64,000 bases of DNA from an uncultured Oceanospirillaceae bacterium (GTDB lineage: Bacteria; Pseudomonadota; Gammaproteobacteria; Pseudomonadales; Balneatricaceae): NCBI GenBank assembly GCA_913057435.1, contig CAJXNY010000002.1, positions 124,001 to 188,000 on the forward strand. The letters run 5' to 3'. The position numbers and the translations under genes were made by a program. The notes beneath the pieces were generated by a model that did not search any database, was not told the origin of the DNA, and saw only the letters and a program-made list of their open reading frames with translations. Of this stretch, positions 1 through 9,211 are shown one piece after another. The first letter of the stretch is position 1; each line of letters opens with the position of its first letter.

Positions 1-306
1 CACGCCGCCTACTCACTGGGCGCCAGTAAAAAACAGATTTTGTGGCACGTTATTCTGCCCAACTCGCTGCCAGAAATTTTCACGGGTATGCGAGTCGCGA
101 TGGGCGTCTGCTGGGGCACCGTGGTGGCTGCTGAGCTGGTCGCCGCAGAGAGCGGGGTGGGGTATATGATCATGGTTGCCAGTAAGTTCCTGTCTACCGA
201 CATCGTGGTACTCGGGGTGATCATTGTCGGCCTGATCGGCTACGGCATTGATATTCTGATGCGTAAACTGGAAGCAAAACTGATTCCCTGGAAAGGCAAA
301 GCCTGA
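1..306 (+). CDS. ABC transporter permease, TauC/SsuC type (3' part only)
   Basis: This is the C-terminal end of an inner-membrane permease of the taurine/alkanesulfonate/nitrate (BPD_transp_1) family. The reading frame is open from base 1, so the start lies outside the window. The first residues carry the conserved EAA loop (AAYSLGASKKQ, then ILPNSLPEI), which docks on the ATPase subunit. Hydrophobic helices follow and the protein ends in a basic tail (IPWKGKA). The segment GMRVAMGVCWGTVVAAELVA is typical of TauC/SsuC proteins. The substrate cannot be fixed without the missing ATPase and binding-protein genes, and taurine is only one candidate. A terminator follows directly, so this is the last gene of its operon. 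Confidence 0.85.
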   Translation, partial: HAAYSLGASKKQILWHVILPNSLPEIFTGMRVAMGVCWGTVVAAELVAAESGVGYMIMVASKFLSTDIVVLGVIIVGLIGYGIDILMRKLEAKLIPWKGKA

Positions 307-338
307 CCGGGATGCACTAAGAAGATGAAGGACCTTTA

Positions 339-363
339 CCGCAGCCTGGCTGCGGTTTTTTTT
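339..363 (+). terminator. Rho-independent terminator after the permease gene
   Basis: CCGCAG and CTGCGG pair around a CCTGG loop and are followed by eight T residues. It lies 33 bases past the permease stop codon. Confidence 0.9.
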
Positions 364-487
364 GCTCTGAATTTTCTTTTAGATCACAAGCAGATGAGGC
401 TAACAAAGGCAAGACAGGTATAAGGCCTGGTCCAATGAAACAGGCATTCTACGGCACAAGGGGGGACAAACCAGAGGATGGGAGGCT

Positions 488-1393
488 TTACTTACTGCGA
501 ATCAGGTGTTGTTCGCAGGTCAGCTGGTGATGCAGCCAGTTGGCAAAGTTAATCACCTTGCTGTCAGGCAGGCTGCGCGCAGACTGTACAAGATACCAGG
601 CACCCAGCTCAGGAATACTGTCATCAACCGGCATCACCAGCCTGCCGGAGGCCAGGTCGGCGCTGGCAAACCAGGATTGCACGATGGCAATTCCCTGACC
701 CGCAATCGCGGCCTCCAGGGCGAGCAGGTGATTATCCTGGTGATAGCCCATCTTGACCTGCTGCTCATCCAGCCCCTGCGCGAGAAGCCAGGTTGGCAGA
801 TTGCGGGGGGACTCACTGATCGGCAGAAACGGCTGGCTGAGCAATGTGTTCCTGTCCACTGTCGCTGTGCCGAACAGCTGCGGGCTGCACACTGCAATCA
901 GGCTGCCCTTGAATAGCGGCTGGTACACCAGTCCGGGTTTGGTTTCTTCTGTGTAGATCAGGCCCAGGTCGGCTTTATCGGGCTCAAAATCCCAGGCCAG
1001 GTAGGAGTTATACAGCTCGACCTGAATGGCCGGGTATTGCTGGCGAAACAGCCCCAGCCGGGGCACCAGCCAGCGCGCTGCAATGCCCATATAGGCCTGC
1101 ACCGTTAACTCGCCGGCATCCGGTTCACCAAATAGCGTTAATGTGCTGCGTTCGATCTGGTTAAGCGCTGCCTGAATTTCGACAAAATAGCGCTGCCCTA
1201 CATCGGTCACGGCAATGGTTCGCCCCAGTCGCTGGAACAGCAACTGGCCCAGCTGCTGCTCCAGCTTTTTGATCTGATGGCTGACCGCTGAGTGGGTTAC
1301 GTTCAACTCATCTGCTGCTTTCTGAAAACTCTTCAGCCGCGCTGTGGCTTCAAAGGCACGCAGCGCGTTGAGAGGAGGGAAGTGGCGTTTCAT
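488..1393 (-). CDS. LysR-family transcriptional regulator, GcvA-like
   Basis: This is a cytoplasmic DNA-binding regulator of normal LysR length (301 aa). Residues 5-65 form the winged helix-turn-helix (LNALRAFEATARLKSFQKAA, then HSAVSHQIKKLE). The rest is the periplasmic-binding-protein-like effector domain. The N-terminus resembles the GcvA/AmpR branch. Its start overlaps the stop of the upstream LysR gene by 4 bases (ATGA), so the two are translationally coupled. Two consecutive LysR genes in one transcript are uncommon. The likely target is the divergent FAD/GcvT oxidoreductase gene, but this is inference from position. Confidence 0.88.
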   Translation of the reverse strand: MKRHFPPLNALRAFEATARLKSFQKAADELNVTHSAVSHQIKKLEQQLGQLLFQRLGRTIAVTDVGQRYFVEIQAALNQIERSTLTLFGEPDAGELTVQAYMGIAARWLVPRLGLFRQQYPAIQVELYNSYLAWDFEPDKADLGLIYTEETKPGLVYQPLFKGSLIAVCSPQLFGTATVDRNTLLSQPFLPISESPRNLPTWLLAQGLDEQQVKMGYHQDNHLLALEAAIAGQGIAIVQSWFASADLASGRLVMPVDDSIPELGAWYLVQSARSLPDSKVINFANWLHHQLTCEQHLIRSK

Positions 1394-2304
1394 ATTGAGG
1401 CCTCCACTTTTATCGCCCCCACACCGACGGCATCAATCAGCCAGTCACGGAAAATCAACGAGGCGGGAGACAAAGCCTTATCAACCTGATAACAGAGGTA
1501 GTAGTTGCCATCTGTTTCGATTGTGTCAGTAAAAGGCGCGACCATCTGTTCTGCAAGCACGCCCTGTTGCATTAATTCATCATAATTCAGACAGATGCCA
1601 AACCCATTCGCTGCCATGGTGACGGCGGTGGCGTGGCTGTCCATATACTGGCGCGGCAGGTCTTTTAGCGCATCCAGCCCCATCATGCCCAGCCAGCTGT
1701 CCCAGCCCAACGGGGTGCCAATCACATCCAGCAGTGGCAATTGTGCAATATCTTCCGGCTGGCGGATGCGGCGGGCATTGGCGGCGCTGCACCAGGGGCG
1801 CAGGTAAGGCGTAACCAGTGGTAACGCCTCAAAACCAGGCCAGTGGCCGCCACCGTAGCGGATCTCCAGCTCGGCGGTGGAGATATCAAAATCGGTGGAC
1901 CAGTTGGTGCCCAGCTGACGGATCGAAATCTGCGGGTAGATCGCATGAAACTGCTGTAACCGGGGTGCCAGCCAGAGCACGGCAAAGGCCGTATTCACAT
2001 TGACTTCGACTACCGCAGCATTGAGCGGGGTGAAAATCTGCGCCGCCCCGGCATTGAGCTGGTTCAGCGTGTCCTGTAACAGCGGCAGGAATGCCCGCCC
2101 GGCATCGGTCAGCTGGATGGCGCGACGGGCGCGGACAAACAGCTGCTGATTAAGATGATGTTCCAGCAGCTGGATCTGCTGACTGACGGCAGACTGGCTC
2201 ATATTCAGTTCAGTGGCAGCCAGGGTAAAACTCTGTAACCGGCCTGCCGCTTCAAAGGTGCGCAGCCAGTTGAGCTGAATATTACGGGTAAGCACGCTGT
2301 CCAT
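1390..2304 (-). CDS. LysR-family transcriptional regulator
   Basis: This is a 304-aa LysR protein with the HTH at about residues 10-70 (LNWLRTFEAAGRLQSFTLAA, then QSAVSQQIQLLE) followed by the effector-binding domain. The ATG at 2304 is chosen over an in-frame GTG at 2310 because AAGGAG lies five bases upstream of it and the GTG sits inside that ribosome binding site. It is divergent from the 2454 oxidoreductase gene, and an inverted repeat with a T-N11-A core lies 13 bases upstream of its start. It probably controls both itself and the oxidoreductase. Its stop overlaps the start of the next LysR gene. Confidence 0.88.
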   Translation of the reverse strand: MDSVLTRNIQLNWLRTFEAAGRLQSFTLAATELNMSQSAVSQQIQLLEHHLNQQLFVRARRAIQLTDAGRAFLPLLQDTLNQLNAGAAQIFTPLNAAVVEVNVNTAFAVLWLAPRLQQFHAIYPQISIRQLGTNWSTDFDISTAELEIRYGGGHWPGFEALPLVTPYLRPWCSAANARRIRQPEDIAQLPLLDVIGTPLGWDSWLGMMGLDALKDLPRQYMDSHATAVTMAANGFGICLNYDELMQQGVLAEQMVAPFTDTIETDGNYYLCYQVDKALSPASLIFRDWLIDAVGVGAIKVEASI

Positions 2305-2316
2305 CTTCACTCCTTA

Positions 2317-2335
2317 AGATAAGCAGAGCTTATCT
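2317..2335. promoter_or_regulatory. Inverted repeat, probable LysR operator
   Basis: AGATAAGC-AGA-GCTTATCT is a perfect inverted repeat containing a T-N11-A core, the usual form of LysR boxes. It sits between the divergent LysR (start 2304) and oxidoreductase (start 2454) genes. The inner part, ATAAGC-N3-GCTTAT, recurs at 22981-22995 in another LysR/FAD-oxidase divergent region. Confidence 0.65.
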
Positions 2336-2453
2336 AATTGCCTTTTTTTTATCGTTTGTTGGCGGTCAAACAACTTAATACCATCGAATCACACATTAAT
2401 ACAAGCAACCTGACACGACAGGTCGGCGTTTTACTCAGTAAGGAACAATAACA

Positions 2454-4877
2454 ATGAAAACTGAAACTGACGTATTGATTATCGGTGGTGGCATCGCTGG
2501 CGTAAGCACCCTGTACCATCTGACACAGATGGGCTGGAGCAATGTCATGCTGACCGAAAAACTGGAGCTGACGTCCGGTTCTACATGGCATGCTGCAGGC
2601 AACCTGCCGCATTTCAGCAACAGCTACAACGTGATGAAGCTGCAGCAGTACAGCATTGATCTGTACAGCCGACTCGAAGCTGAAACGGGCCAGCCTGTTG
2701 ATCATCACCAGACCGGTGCGGTACGCCTGGCACACACCCAGGACCGGATGGACGAGTTCGAGCGCGTTGTTGCCATGGGCGAACTGGCTGGGCTGCGGCT
2801 TGAAATGGTCGATAATGATCGGCTGCGTGAACTGTATCCGTATCTGGATACCACCGGTTTGCTCGGCGGCATGTGGGACCCTGACGATGGCCATATTGAC
2901 CCGACCAGCGTCACCAATGCGATGGCAGCGGGTGCCCGCCAGGCGGGTGCCACCATCGTGCGTAACAACCCGGTCAGCTCGATTGAGCAGCAGGCCGACG
3001 GCCGCTGGAACGTGACAACAGAGAAGGGCGTGATCAACGCCGGCATCATTGTTAATGCGGCGGGTTTCCGGGCCAACGAAGTCGCCGCCATGGTGGGGCA
3101 CCAGCTGCCGATGACCTCCATGGAACATCAGTTTGTGGTAACCGACAGCGTGCCTGAACTGGAAGAACGCGACACGATGTTGCCAATGCTGCGCGACCCG
3201 GATGTGTCGTACTACCTGCGCCAGGAAGGCAAAGGCTTTATCCTGGGGCCCTACGAGAAGGGCGGGATCCCATGGGCCACCGATGGCGTGCCCGCGGCGT
3301 TTGGTCAGGAGCTGCTCCCCCCATCGCTGGACCGCATTGAAGATATTATGTGTACCGCGATGGAGCAGGTTGAGCCCGTCAGTCGGGCAGGCTTTAAAAC
3401 CGTTGTGAACGGCCCGATCACCTATACCCCGGATGGTCACCCACTGATTGGTCCGGTCCATGGTTATGACAACTACTTTGCCTGCACCGGCTTTAACTTC
3501 GGCATTGTGCAAGGGGGTGGTGCAGGCCACTTTATGGCCCAGTGGATTGTAGATGGCCACCCGGAACTGGAACTGTTCGAGCTGGACCCTCGCCGGTTTG
3601 GTGATTATGCCGATCACGGCCACACCGTTGCCAAGGCAACAGAGGTGTACGCCAATGAATATCAGCTGGGCTTCCCCAATGAATACGCCATGCGCCCGGC
3701 ATCCCGTGAGCGTAAAACAACGCCACTGACTACACGCTATCAAGAGAAGAATACCGTTATGGGGGCTTACTATGGCTGGGAACGCCCATCCTGGTTTGCC
3801 AAAGCGGGGATGGAGCCTGTTGAGACGCACAGTTTCCGCCGGGGGAACTGGTTTGACTCGGTGGCTGCTGAGTGTGAAAACGTACAGAACAACGTCGGTG
3901 TACTGGATCTGTCGCCGTTCACCAAGTTTGAAATTTCTGGGGCCGGTGCCCATGGCTGGCTGGAATCGCTGGCGCCTAACCGGATTCCGGTAGAAGCAGG
4001 CGGGGTTGCATTGGCGCACCCTCTGACCGGAGACGGTGGGGTTGCCTGGGAGTTTTCGGTAACGCGGCTGCAAGATGGCAACTACTACATGATGGCACCG
4101 GCGGTGGGCGAGCTGCTGATCGAAGACTGGTTGCGTATTCGCTTACCTGCCGATGGTTCTGTCACCCTGAAAAACACCACCGCCGCATGGGGCACCCTGG
4201 TGCTGGCAGGGCCGCAGGCGCGTAAAGTACTCACGCAGCTCACCGACACCTCATTGAACAATACGGATTTTCCATGGTTTACCGGCCAGGAGATCAGCGT
4301 GGCCGGTGTGCCGGTTCGGGCGCTACGAATGAACTTTGTCGGTGAACTGGGCTGGGAACTACACCATCCCATCGAGCATCAGGTTGCACTCTATGATGCG
4401 TTGATGGAGGCCGGTGCGGATCACAGCATTGCTGATTTCGGTCTGCGGGCAATGGATTCTATGCGGCTGGAAAAAGGCTATTCCATGTGGGGTCATGATC
4501 TGACCACCGAATTCAGTCTGCTGGAGGCCAGTCTGGGCTGGTTTGCCAAGCTGGATAAAGGCGAGTTTGAAGGCCGTGAGGCACTGATTGCCGAGAAAGA
4601 GGCCGGGGTGAAAAACAGACTTATCCTGTTGAAGCTGGAAAACACCGAGGTTGATGCCTGCGTTGGCATGGAGCCGGTGTACAGTGAAGGAGAGCTTGTT
4701 GGTCAGGTCACATCGGGGGGCTATGGCCACCGTACGGGGCAGAGTCTGGCAATGGCTTATATACGTTCAGACAAAGTGGGTGACCCACTGTCTGTGAAAG
4801 TTCTAGGCCAGATGTACAGCACAACCAAAGGCAAGCTGTATGACCCTAAGGGTGAGCTGCTGAAATCTGATCACTAA
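2454..4877 (+). CDS. FAD-dependent oxidoreductase with GcvT domain, dimethylglycine/sarcosine dehydrogenase family
   Basis: This is an 807-aa two-module enzyme. Residues 1-370 are a DAO-type FAD domain with the Rossmann motif (VLIIGGGIAGVSTLYHL) at 6-22. SGSTWHAAGN is the region that in the dimethylglycine dehydrogenase family carries the flavin-linking histidine. Residues about 420-800 are a GcvT/aminomethyltransferase domain (GELGWELHHP, then GLRAMDSMRLEKGY), which binds folate in the known enzymes. The family oxidatively demethylates N-methylated glycines and passes the one-carbon unit to tetrahydrofolate. The exact substrate (dimethylglycine, sarcosine or another secondary amine) cannot be read from sequence. 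It is monocistronic and flanked by a LysR-box-bearing divergent promoter and a terminator. Confidence 0.85.
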   Translation: MKTETDVLIIGGGIAGVSTLYHLTQMGWSNVMLTEKLELTSGSTWHAAGNLPHFSNSYNVMKLQQYSIDLYSRLEAETGQPVDHHQTGAVRLAHTQDRMDEFERVVAMGELAGLRLEMVDNDRLRELYPYLDTTGLLGGMWDPDDGHIDPTSVTNAMAAGARQAGATIVRNNPVSSIEQQADGRWNVTTEKGVINAGIIVNAAGFRANEVAAMVGHQLPMTSMEHQFVVTDSVPELEERDTMLPMLRDPDVSYYLRQEGKGFILGPYEKGGIPWATDGVPAAFGQELLPPSLDRIEDIMCTAMEQVEPVSRAGFKTVVNGPITYTPDGHPLIGPVHGYDNYFACTGFNFGIVQGGGAGHFMAQWIVDGHPELELFELDPRRFGDYADHGHTVAKATEVYANEYQLGFPNEYAMRPASRERKTTPLTTRYQEKNTVMGAYYGWERPSWFAKAGMEPVETHSFRRGNWFDSVAAECENVQNNVGVLDLSPFTKFEISGAGAHGWLESLAPNRIPVEAGGVALAHPLTGDGGVAWEFSVTRLQDGNYYMMAPAVGELLIEDWLRIRLPADGSVTLKNTTAAWGTLVLAGPQARKVLTQLTDTSLNNTDFPWFTGQEISVAGVPVRALRMNFVGELGWELHHPIEHQVALYDALMEAGADHSIADFGLRAMDSMRLEKGYSMWGHDLTTEFSLLEASLGWFAKLDKGEFEGREALIAEKEAGVKNRLILLKLENTEVDACVGMEPVYSEGELVGQVTSGGYGHRTGQSLAMAYIRSDKVGDPLSVKVLGQMYSTTKGKLYDPKGELLKSDH

Positions 4878-4895
4878 TACTGGTCTGTCGTTAAC

Positions 4896-4928
4896 AGCCT
4901 GTGGGCGTGCGCCCCACAGGCTTTCTCG
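4896..4928. terminator. Strong hairpin terminator between convergent genes
   Basis: AGCCTGTGG and CCACAGGCT form a 9-bp stem with a short GC-rich loop, followed by TTCTCGTT. It separates the oxidoreductase gene from the convergent DJ-1/PfpI gene and may serve the plus strand mainly. Confidence 0.75.
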
Positions 4929-4968
4929 TTATCTCACGCTCAATTATCTCCCGAACACATTCATCGCC

Positions 4969-5565
4969 TCAAAGTACCGGCCGGATGTGTTTCATCGTCA
5001 TCTCCACGTACTGCGCTTTCTCGCCCACCGGGGCTACATAATGAATCGCATCTTTAGCGGCCTCTTCACCTGCCAGGCGGGCGATTACCCAGGCCGCCAG
5101 ATAGGAGGATGCCAGACAGCCACCGGCCGTGGCGACATTGCCGTTAGCAAAAAATGGCTGATTCAATACCTCAACACCGGCTTCCTGAACCCAGGGGCGG
5201 GTGGTCAGATCAGTACAGGCGGGGACGCCATTGAGTAAACCCAGCTTTGCCAGTACCAGTGTCCCGGAGCATTGCGCGCCGATCAGCTGACGGGCAGGGT
5301 CGAGCTGCAACTGCGCCATGATCGCTGTATCCGCCACAACTTCACGGGTTTTCATGCCACTGCCGATGAGCACTGCATCTGCCGTGCTGGCTTCAGCCAG
5401 TGACACATGACGCGCAATGTCTACGCCGTTCATCGATTCAACGCGTGGCGTGGGGCTGGCCAGCGTCACCCGCCAGCCTGGGGTTTTAATCCGATTGAGG
5501 ATGCCCAGTGCAATCAGGGAGTCGAGTTCGTTAAAGCCATCAAAGGTCAGAATAGAGATGTGCAT
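4969..5565 (-). CDS. DJ-1/PfpI-family protein
   Basis: This is a 198-aa class I glutamine-amidotransferase-like protein of standard DJ-1/PfpI size. The nucleophile elbow is AQCSGT, with Cys99 the likely catalytic or redox-active cysteine. A glycine-rich segment (VATAGGCLAS) follows, as in the family. Members act as glyoxalases, chaperones, isonitrile hydratases or proteases, and the precise activity is not predictable here. GAGG lies ten bases before the ATG. The gene is divergent from a MocR regulator with a 24-bp palindrome between them, so it is a good candidate for MocR control. Confidence 0.8.
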   Translation of the reverse strand: MHISILTFDGFNELDSLIALGILNRIKTPGWRVTLASPTPRVESMNGVDIARHVSLAEASTADAVLIGSGMKTREVVADTAIMAQLQLDPARQLIGAQCSGTLVLAKLGLLNGVPACTDLTTRPWVQEAGVEVLNQPFFANGNVATAGGCLASSYLAAWVIARLAGEEAAKDAIHYVAPVGEKAQYVEMTMKHIRPVL

Positions 5566-5631
5566 TGCCAGGTAGCCTCACGGTTATGGGGTTTTATTGT
5601 TATTGCCTGGCTGCAGTCTATCCGCCATTAT

Positions 5632-5655
5632 CATGACAATAAAATTATTGTCATG
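5632..5655. promoter_or_regulatory. 24-bp perfect palindrome, probable MocR operator
   Basis: CATGACAATAA is repeated as its reverse complement TTATTGTCATG with two A residues between. It lies 14 bases before the MocR ATG at 5669 and 67 bases from the DJ-1/PfpI start at 5565. A related half site, TTTATTGTTA, lies at about 5593. The placement suggests autoregulation plus control of the divergent gene. Confidence 0.6.
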
Positions 5656-5668
5656 GATACATTGCCCG

Positions 5669-7015
5669 ATGGCCCGTGCTCGTTATAAACACCTGGTGGA
5701 TACCTTTGCCGCTGATATTCGTGCCGGAACATTATCCCCTGGCACACGCCTGCCCACCCATCGCCAGCTCGCTGCTGAGCAAGGTATAGCACTGGCAACA
5801 GCTTCCAGAGTCTATGCAGAACTTGAAGTTATGGGTCTGGTCAGTGGCGAGGCGGGCCGGGGAACCTTTGTACGGGAAACCGCACTGCCGCTGGGCCATG
5901 GTATTGATCAGCCCGCGACGAAGGAGGGCATGGTTGATCTCAATTTCAACTCGCCTTCGCTACCGGAACAAACCACAGCCTTGCGCAACGCGTTGCGCCA
6001 GCTCGCCGCCTCGGGGGATCTGGAAGCGCTGCTGCATTACCAGCCCCACGCCGGGCGCAAACATGAACGCGCCATCGTGGCGTGTCATCTCGAATGCCGG
6101 GGTCTGTCGGTCGATGCGGACCAGGTTCTGATCGTCAATGGGGCACAGCATGGTCTGGCGACGGTGGTGATGTCGCTGCTGCGCCCGGGCGATGTGGTGG
6201 CCGCTGATGCGCTGATCTACCCGGGCTTTAAGGTATTGGCTGATGTTCATCGGCTGGAGCTGGCGGCGATTGCATTTACCCAACCGGGATCAGAGCCGGG
6301 GCCGGATCTGGATGCCCTCGAGCAACTCTGTCAGCAGCGGCGGGTACGCGCGGTGTACGCAATGCCAACCTTGCACAATCCCATGGGGTGGGTGATGAGC
6401 CTGGCGCAACGGGAGCGGCTGATCGCCATTGCTCGTGAGCACGCGCTGCTGATCATCGAGGATGCCGCTTACGCTTTTCTGGCTGACAACCCACCGCCAC
6501 CGCTGGCAGCCCTGGCACCGGATATCACGGTGTATGTTTCCGGGATCTCCAAGAGTATCGCCACCGGGCTGCGGGTAGGGTTTATCGCCGCCCCCTCGCG
6601 CTGGGTCGCCCAGCTAGAGCGCACAATCAGAGCCACCATCTGGAATACTCCCGCGCTGATGACGGCGATGGCCTGCAACTGGCTTGAAGACGGCACCATA
6701 ACCCGGCTTGAAGAAGAGAAACGCGAGGATGCCAGAGCACGTCAGAAAATAGCTCGAGAAGTCCTCAAAGGACTGGAACTGGTGGGCCACCCGGCAGCGT
6801 ATTTTATCTGGTTGCCATTGCCGGAAGAGGTGCGCGCGGACCAGGTTGTGATGACACTGATGCGGGATAATATTTCTGTGTCTACGGCTGAACCCTTTGC
6901 CACGACGGGCCATGTGCCCCATGCGCTGCGGCTGGCGCTGGGTTCTGTGGCACTGGACCGTCTGCCAGCGGTGTTGAAAACAGTGCGGCAGGCAATCGAG
7001 GCATATTCATATTAA
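5669..7015 (+). CDS. MocR-type GntR regulator with aminotransferase-like domain
   Basis: This 448-aa protein fuses an N-terminal GntR winged HTH (residues 1-75: YKHLVDTFAADIRAGTLSPG, then ASRVYAELEVMGLV) to a fold-type I PLP aminotransferase-like domain. The latter includes the Asp of EDAAYAF and the Schiff-base lysine in VSGISKSIATGLRVGF. MocR proteins bind pyridoxal phosphate or its aldimine and control a neighbouring gene. The ATG at 5669 is chosen because the protein then begins right at the HTH. An in-frame start 24 codons upstream would encode a poor leader running through the palindrome. Its last codons overlap the convergent diguanylate cyclase gene by 9 bases. Confidence 0.87.
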   Translation: MARARYKHLVDTFAADIRAGTLSPGTRLPTHRQLAAEQGIALATASRVYAELEVMGLVSGEAGRGTFVRETALPLGHGIDQPATKEGMVDLNFNSPSLPEQTTALRNALRQLAASGDLEALLHYQPHAGRKHERAIVACHLECRGLSVDADQVLIVNGAQHGLATVVMSLLRPGDVVAADALIYPGFKVLADVHRLELAAIAFTQPGSEPGPDLDALEQLCQQRRVRAVYAMPTLHNPMGWVMSLAQRERLIAIAREHALLIIEDAAYAFLADNPPPPLAALAPDITVYVSGISKSIATGLRVGFIAAPSRWVAQLERTIRATIWNTPALMTAMACNWLEDGTITRLEEEKREDARARQKIAREVLKGLELVGHPAAYFIWLPLPEEVRADQVVMTLMRDNISVSTAEPFATTGHVPHALRLALGSVALDRLPAVLKTVRQAIEAYSY

Positions 7016-9211
7016 GGCCGGCGCACTACTGCGGGCCTGAGTATGCTCTGCAACCACCCGGTTTCGTCCGGTTTCTTTGGCTTCATACAGTGCTTTGTCC
7101 GCTTCTTCATACCACTGAGAAAACGCCTGTTCAGAACGAAACTCGGCCACCCCTATACTGACAGTGAAGCGGGGGAGATCGGAGCGGGTAATGTTTTCAA
7201 CCGTCTGCCGTAGCTGTTCCGCCAGTTGCATGGCCTGATCCACGCCAGTATTGGGTACCAGCACTAGAAACTCTTCCCCTCCCCAGCGGATAACGCGATC
7301 GCCCTGTGGTGTCATTATGTTAAGGGAGTCTGCCAGCATTTTCAGTACCTCATCACCCACCCGGTGACCATACTGATCGTTGACGCTTTTGAAGTGATCG
7401 ATATCCATAATCATCATGCAGGTACGCCTGCCAGAATTGCGGCAGCTGGCCATCTCCTGATCGAGCAGATTTTCACTACCAAAGCGGTTAAGCAACCCGG
7501 TGAGCGGGTCGGTTTTGGCCAGCCGTAAGGCAAAGGCTTCGGCAACGGTTCGTCGATCAACTTCGACACGAAGCCTGTTGTTAATTTTGCGATACCAGAA
7601 CAGCGGAATTCCAAAAAATATGATGACGCAAACAACAGATAACAAGGTGATATACCAGTTGATACCGGTCTGGTAATTAATGGCGATCCACTTACTGACG
7701 ACTTTACGTTGTTCATCGGCCGTTAACTGATTAACGACTTTATCAAAAATACCTTTTAAAACGGGGTCGTTCCGGTTTACCCCGATGCCTAACTTCCATG
7801 ATTCGTCAAACTCGCCGGAAACTTTGAGTTTTCCGTTGTAATGGTTCTGCAACCAGTAGCCAATAGAAATGAGCGAGTCAGCATAGCCAAACAGATCGCC
7901 TTTACTGACTTTTTTCAGGCCATCCGCAATATTTTCTACATCAACGAAAACCAGATCAGGAAAGTTTTTTGCCAGTATATCCTTCGAGGCATAGCCTTTA
8001 ACGATGCCAATCGTTTTCCCTTTTAATGCAGAAATATTACTGACGTACAGCTCTTCAAAGCGGGTTGCGAACACCAGCGGTGTCTGAATATACGGCTTGG
8101 TAAACGAAAGATAACGGGCGCGCTCAGGCGAGTTCATGATAAGCGAAAAGAAGTCACACTCACCCCGACGGCCAGCTTGCAAAGATTCGGACCAGGAGGC
8201 TGTTTTGACGACCTGAATGGGAACCCCCAGGGTTTGCTGAAAGCCGGCGACAAAGTCTGCGGCAACGCCGGTATGTTTCCCATCCTGCAGGGATTCCAGC
8301 GGCATCCAGTCAGGGTCGATACAGACTTTTAATTGCGCTTTGCTATTCAGATACTGTTGCTCTGTTTCAGTTAACCTCTCGCTGCTCCCAGACGTCGCTC
8401 CCAGACTCATCCACTTTTGCTTCAAAGCAGACCGCTGTGCGTAAGAAATAGCACGATTAGTCTTAACCAGGATACTGCTCAGGACATCATTGCCTTTGAC
8501 AACCCCCATCGGCAGTGTCACTTTCGAGGGAAGGTTAAACCCTGCTATCTGGGTGATATGCAGGTTAGTTAACCAGTCTTTCTGGATGTAATAATTCAGT
8601 GTAGGCAGGTTACTGATAGCAACATCAGCCTTACCTGCAGCAACCGCCGATGTAGCATCTCGTGTGGAGGCCACCAGTAACAGGGATACTGTGGAATAGT
8701 TATTGGTCATGTACCCATGCAGGAATGACTTTTTGACAACGGCAACAACTTTACCGTTTAGATCATCAATACTCTCAATCTTCGCATCCCTGTTTATGGC
8801 GACCCCACTGGTATATTCAACATGATTGAATGGAGTGAAATCGATAAATTCAGCCCGTTCTTCAGTGATAGCAATATGAGGAATAACATCCAGTTCCCCG
8901 TTTTTCAGCATGCTGAGGTGCTGGTGCCATGATTTATCTGTGATAAACGCGATACGCGTTCCAGCCAGGCGGGCCATCAGGCTCAGATAATCAATGGTAT
9001 AGCCTTTAGGCGTACCGTCTTCATTGAAGTTGAACGGTGGGAAGGTACGCAGGTTTGGCACTCGGAGCACCGGGTGTGCATCCAGCCATTGTTGTTCTTC
9101 GTCGGTGAATACCAGGCGATCGGCATACAGCGGTAGAGAAAATACAAGCGCAATAAACAGGCAAGCCAGGTTGCGCAGGTAGTGGTGTGCTTTACGAGTA
9201 CGTTGATTCAT
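7007..9211 (-). CDS. Membrane diguanylate cyclase with two periplasmic solute-binding domains
   Basis: This 734-aa protein has a signal/anchor sequence (about 1-30), two tandem SBP_bac_3 domains (about 40-275 and 290-525), one transmembrane helix (about 527-549) and a GGDEF domain (about 575-725). The active-site motif GGEEF begins at Gly644, so cyclic di-GMP synthesis is expected. The product-inhibition RxxD site is not present: the four residues at that position are PQGD. The periplasmic domains resemble those of BvgS-like sensors and probably bind amino acids or related small molecules. It is monocistronic and convergent with the MocR gene. Confidence 0.88.
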   Translation of the reverse strand: MNQRTRKAHHYLRNLACLFIALVFSLPLYADRLVFTDEEQQWLDAHPVLRVPNLRTFPPFNFNEDGTPKGYTIDYLSLMARLAGTRIAFITDKSWHQHLSMLKNGELDVIPHIAITEERAEFIDFTPFNHVEYTSGVAINRDAKIESIDDLNGKVVAVVKKSFLHGYMTNNYSTVSLLLVASTRDATSAVAAGKADVAISNLPTLNYYIQKDWLTNLHITQIAGFNLPSKVTLPMGVVKGNDVLSSILVKTNRAISYAQRSALKQKWMSLGATSGSSERLTETEQQYLNSKAQLKVCIDPDWMPLESLQDGKHTGVAADFVAGFQQTLGVPIQVVKTASWSESLQAGRRGECDFFSLIMNSPERARYLSFTKPYIQTPLVFATRFEELYVSNISALKGKTIGIVKGYASKDILAKNFPDLVFVDVENIADGLKKVSKGDLFGYADSLISIGYWLQNHYNGKLKVSGEFDESWKLGIGVNRNDPVLKGIFDKVVNQLTADEQRKVVSKWIAINYQTGINWYITLLSVVCVIIFFGIPLFWYRKINNRLRVEVDRRTVAEAFALRLAKTDPLTGLLNRFGSENLLDQEMASCRNSGRRTCMMIMDIDHFKSVNDQYGHRVGDEVLKMLADSLNIMTPQGDRVIRWGGEEFLVLVPNTGVDQAMQLAEQLRQTVENITRSDLPRFTVSIGVAEFRSEQAFSQWYEEADKALYEAKETGRNRVVAEHTQARSSAPALI

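Noticed and set aside
2349-4073. A long minus-strand open frame (574 codons) opposite the FAD/GcvT gene
   Set aside because: The plus strand carries an unmistakable conserved enzyme through the whole stretch. The antisense frame is low-complexity, rich in Arg/His/Cys and has no domain, as expected of a shadow in GC-rich DNA.
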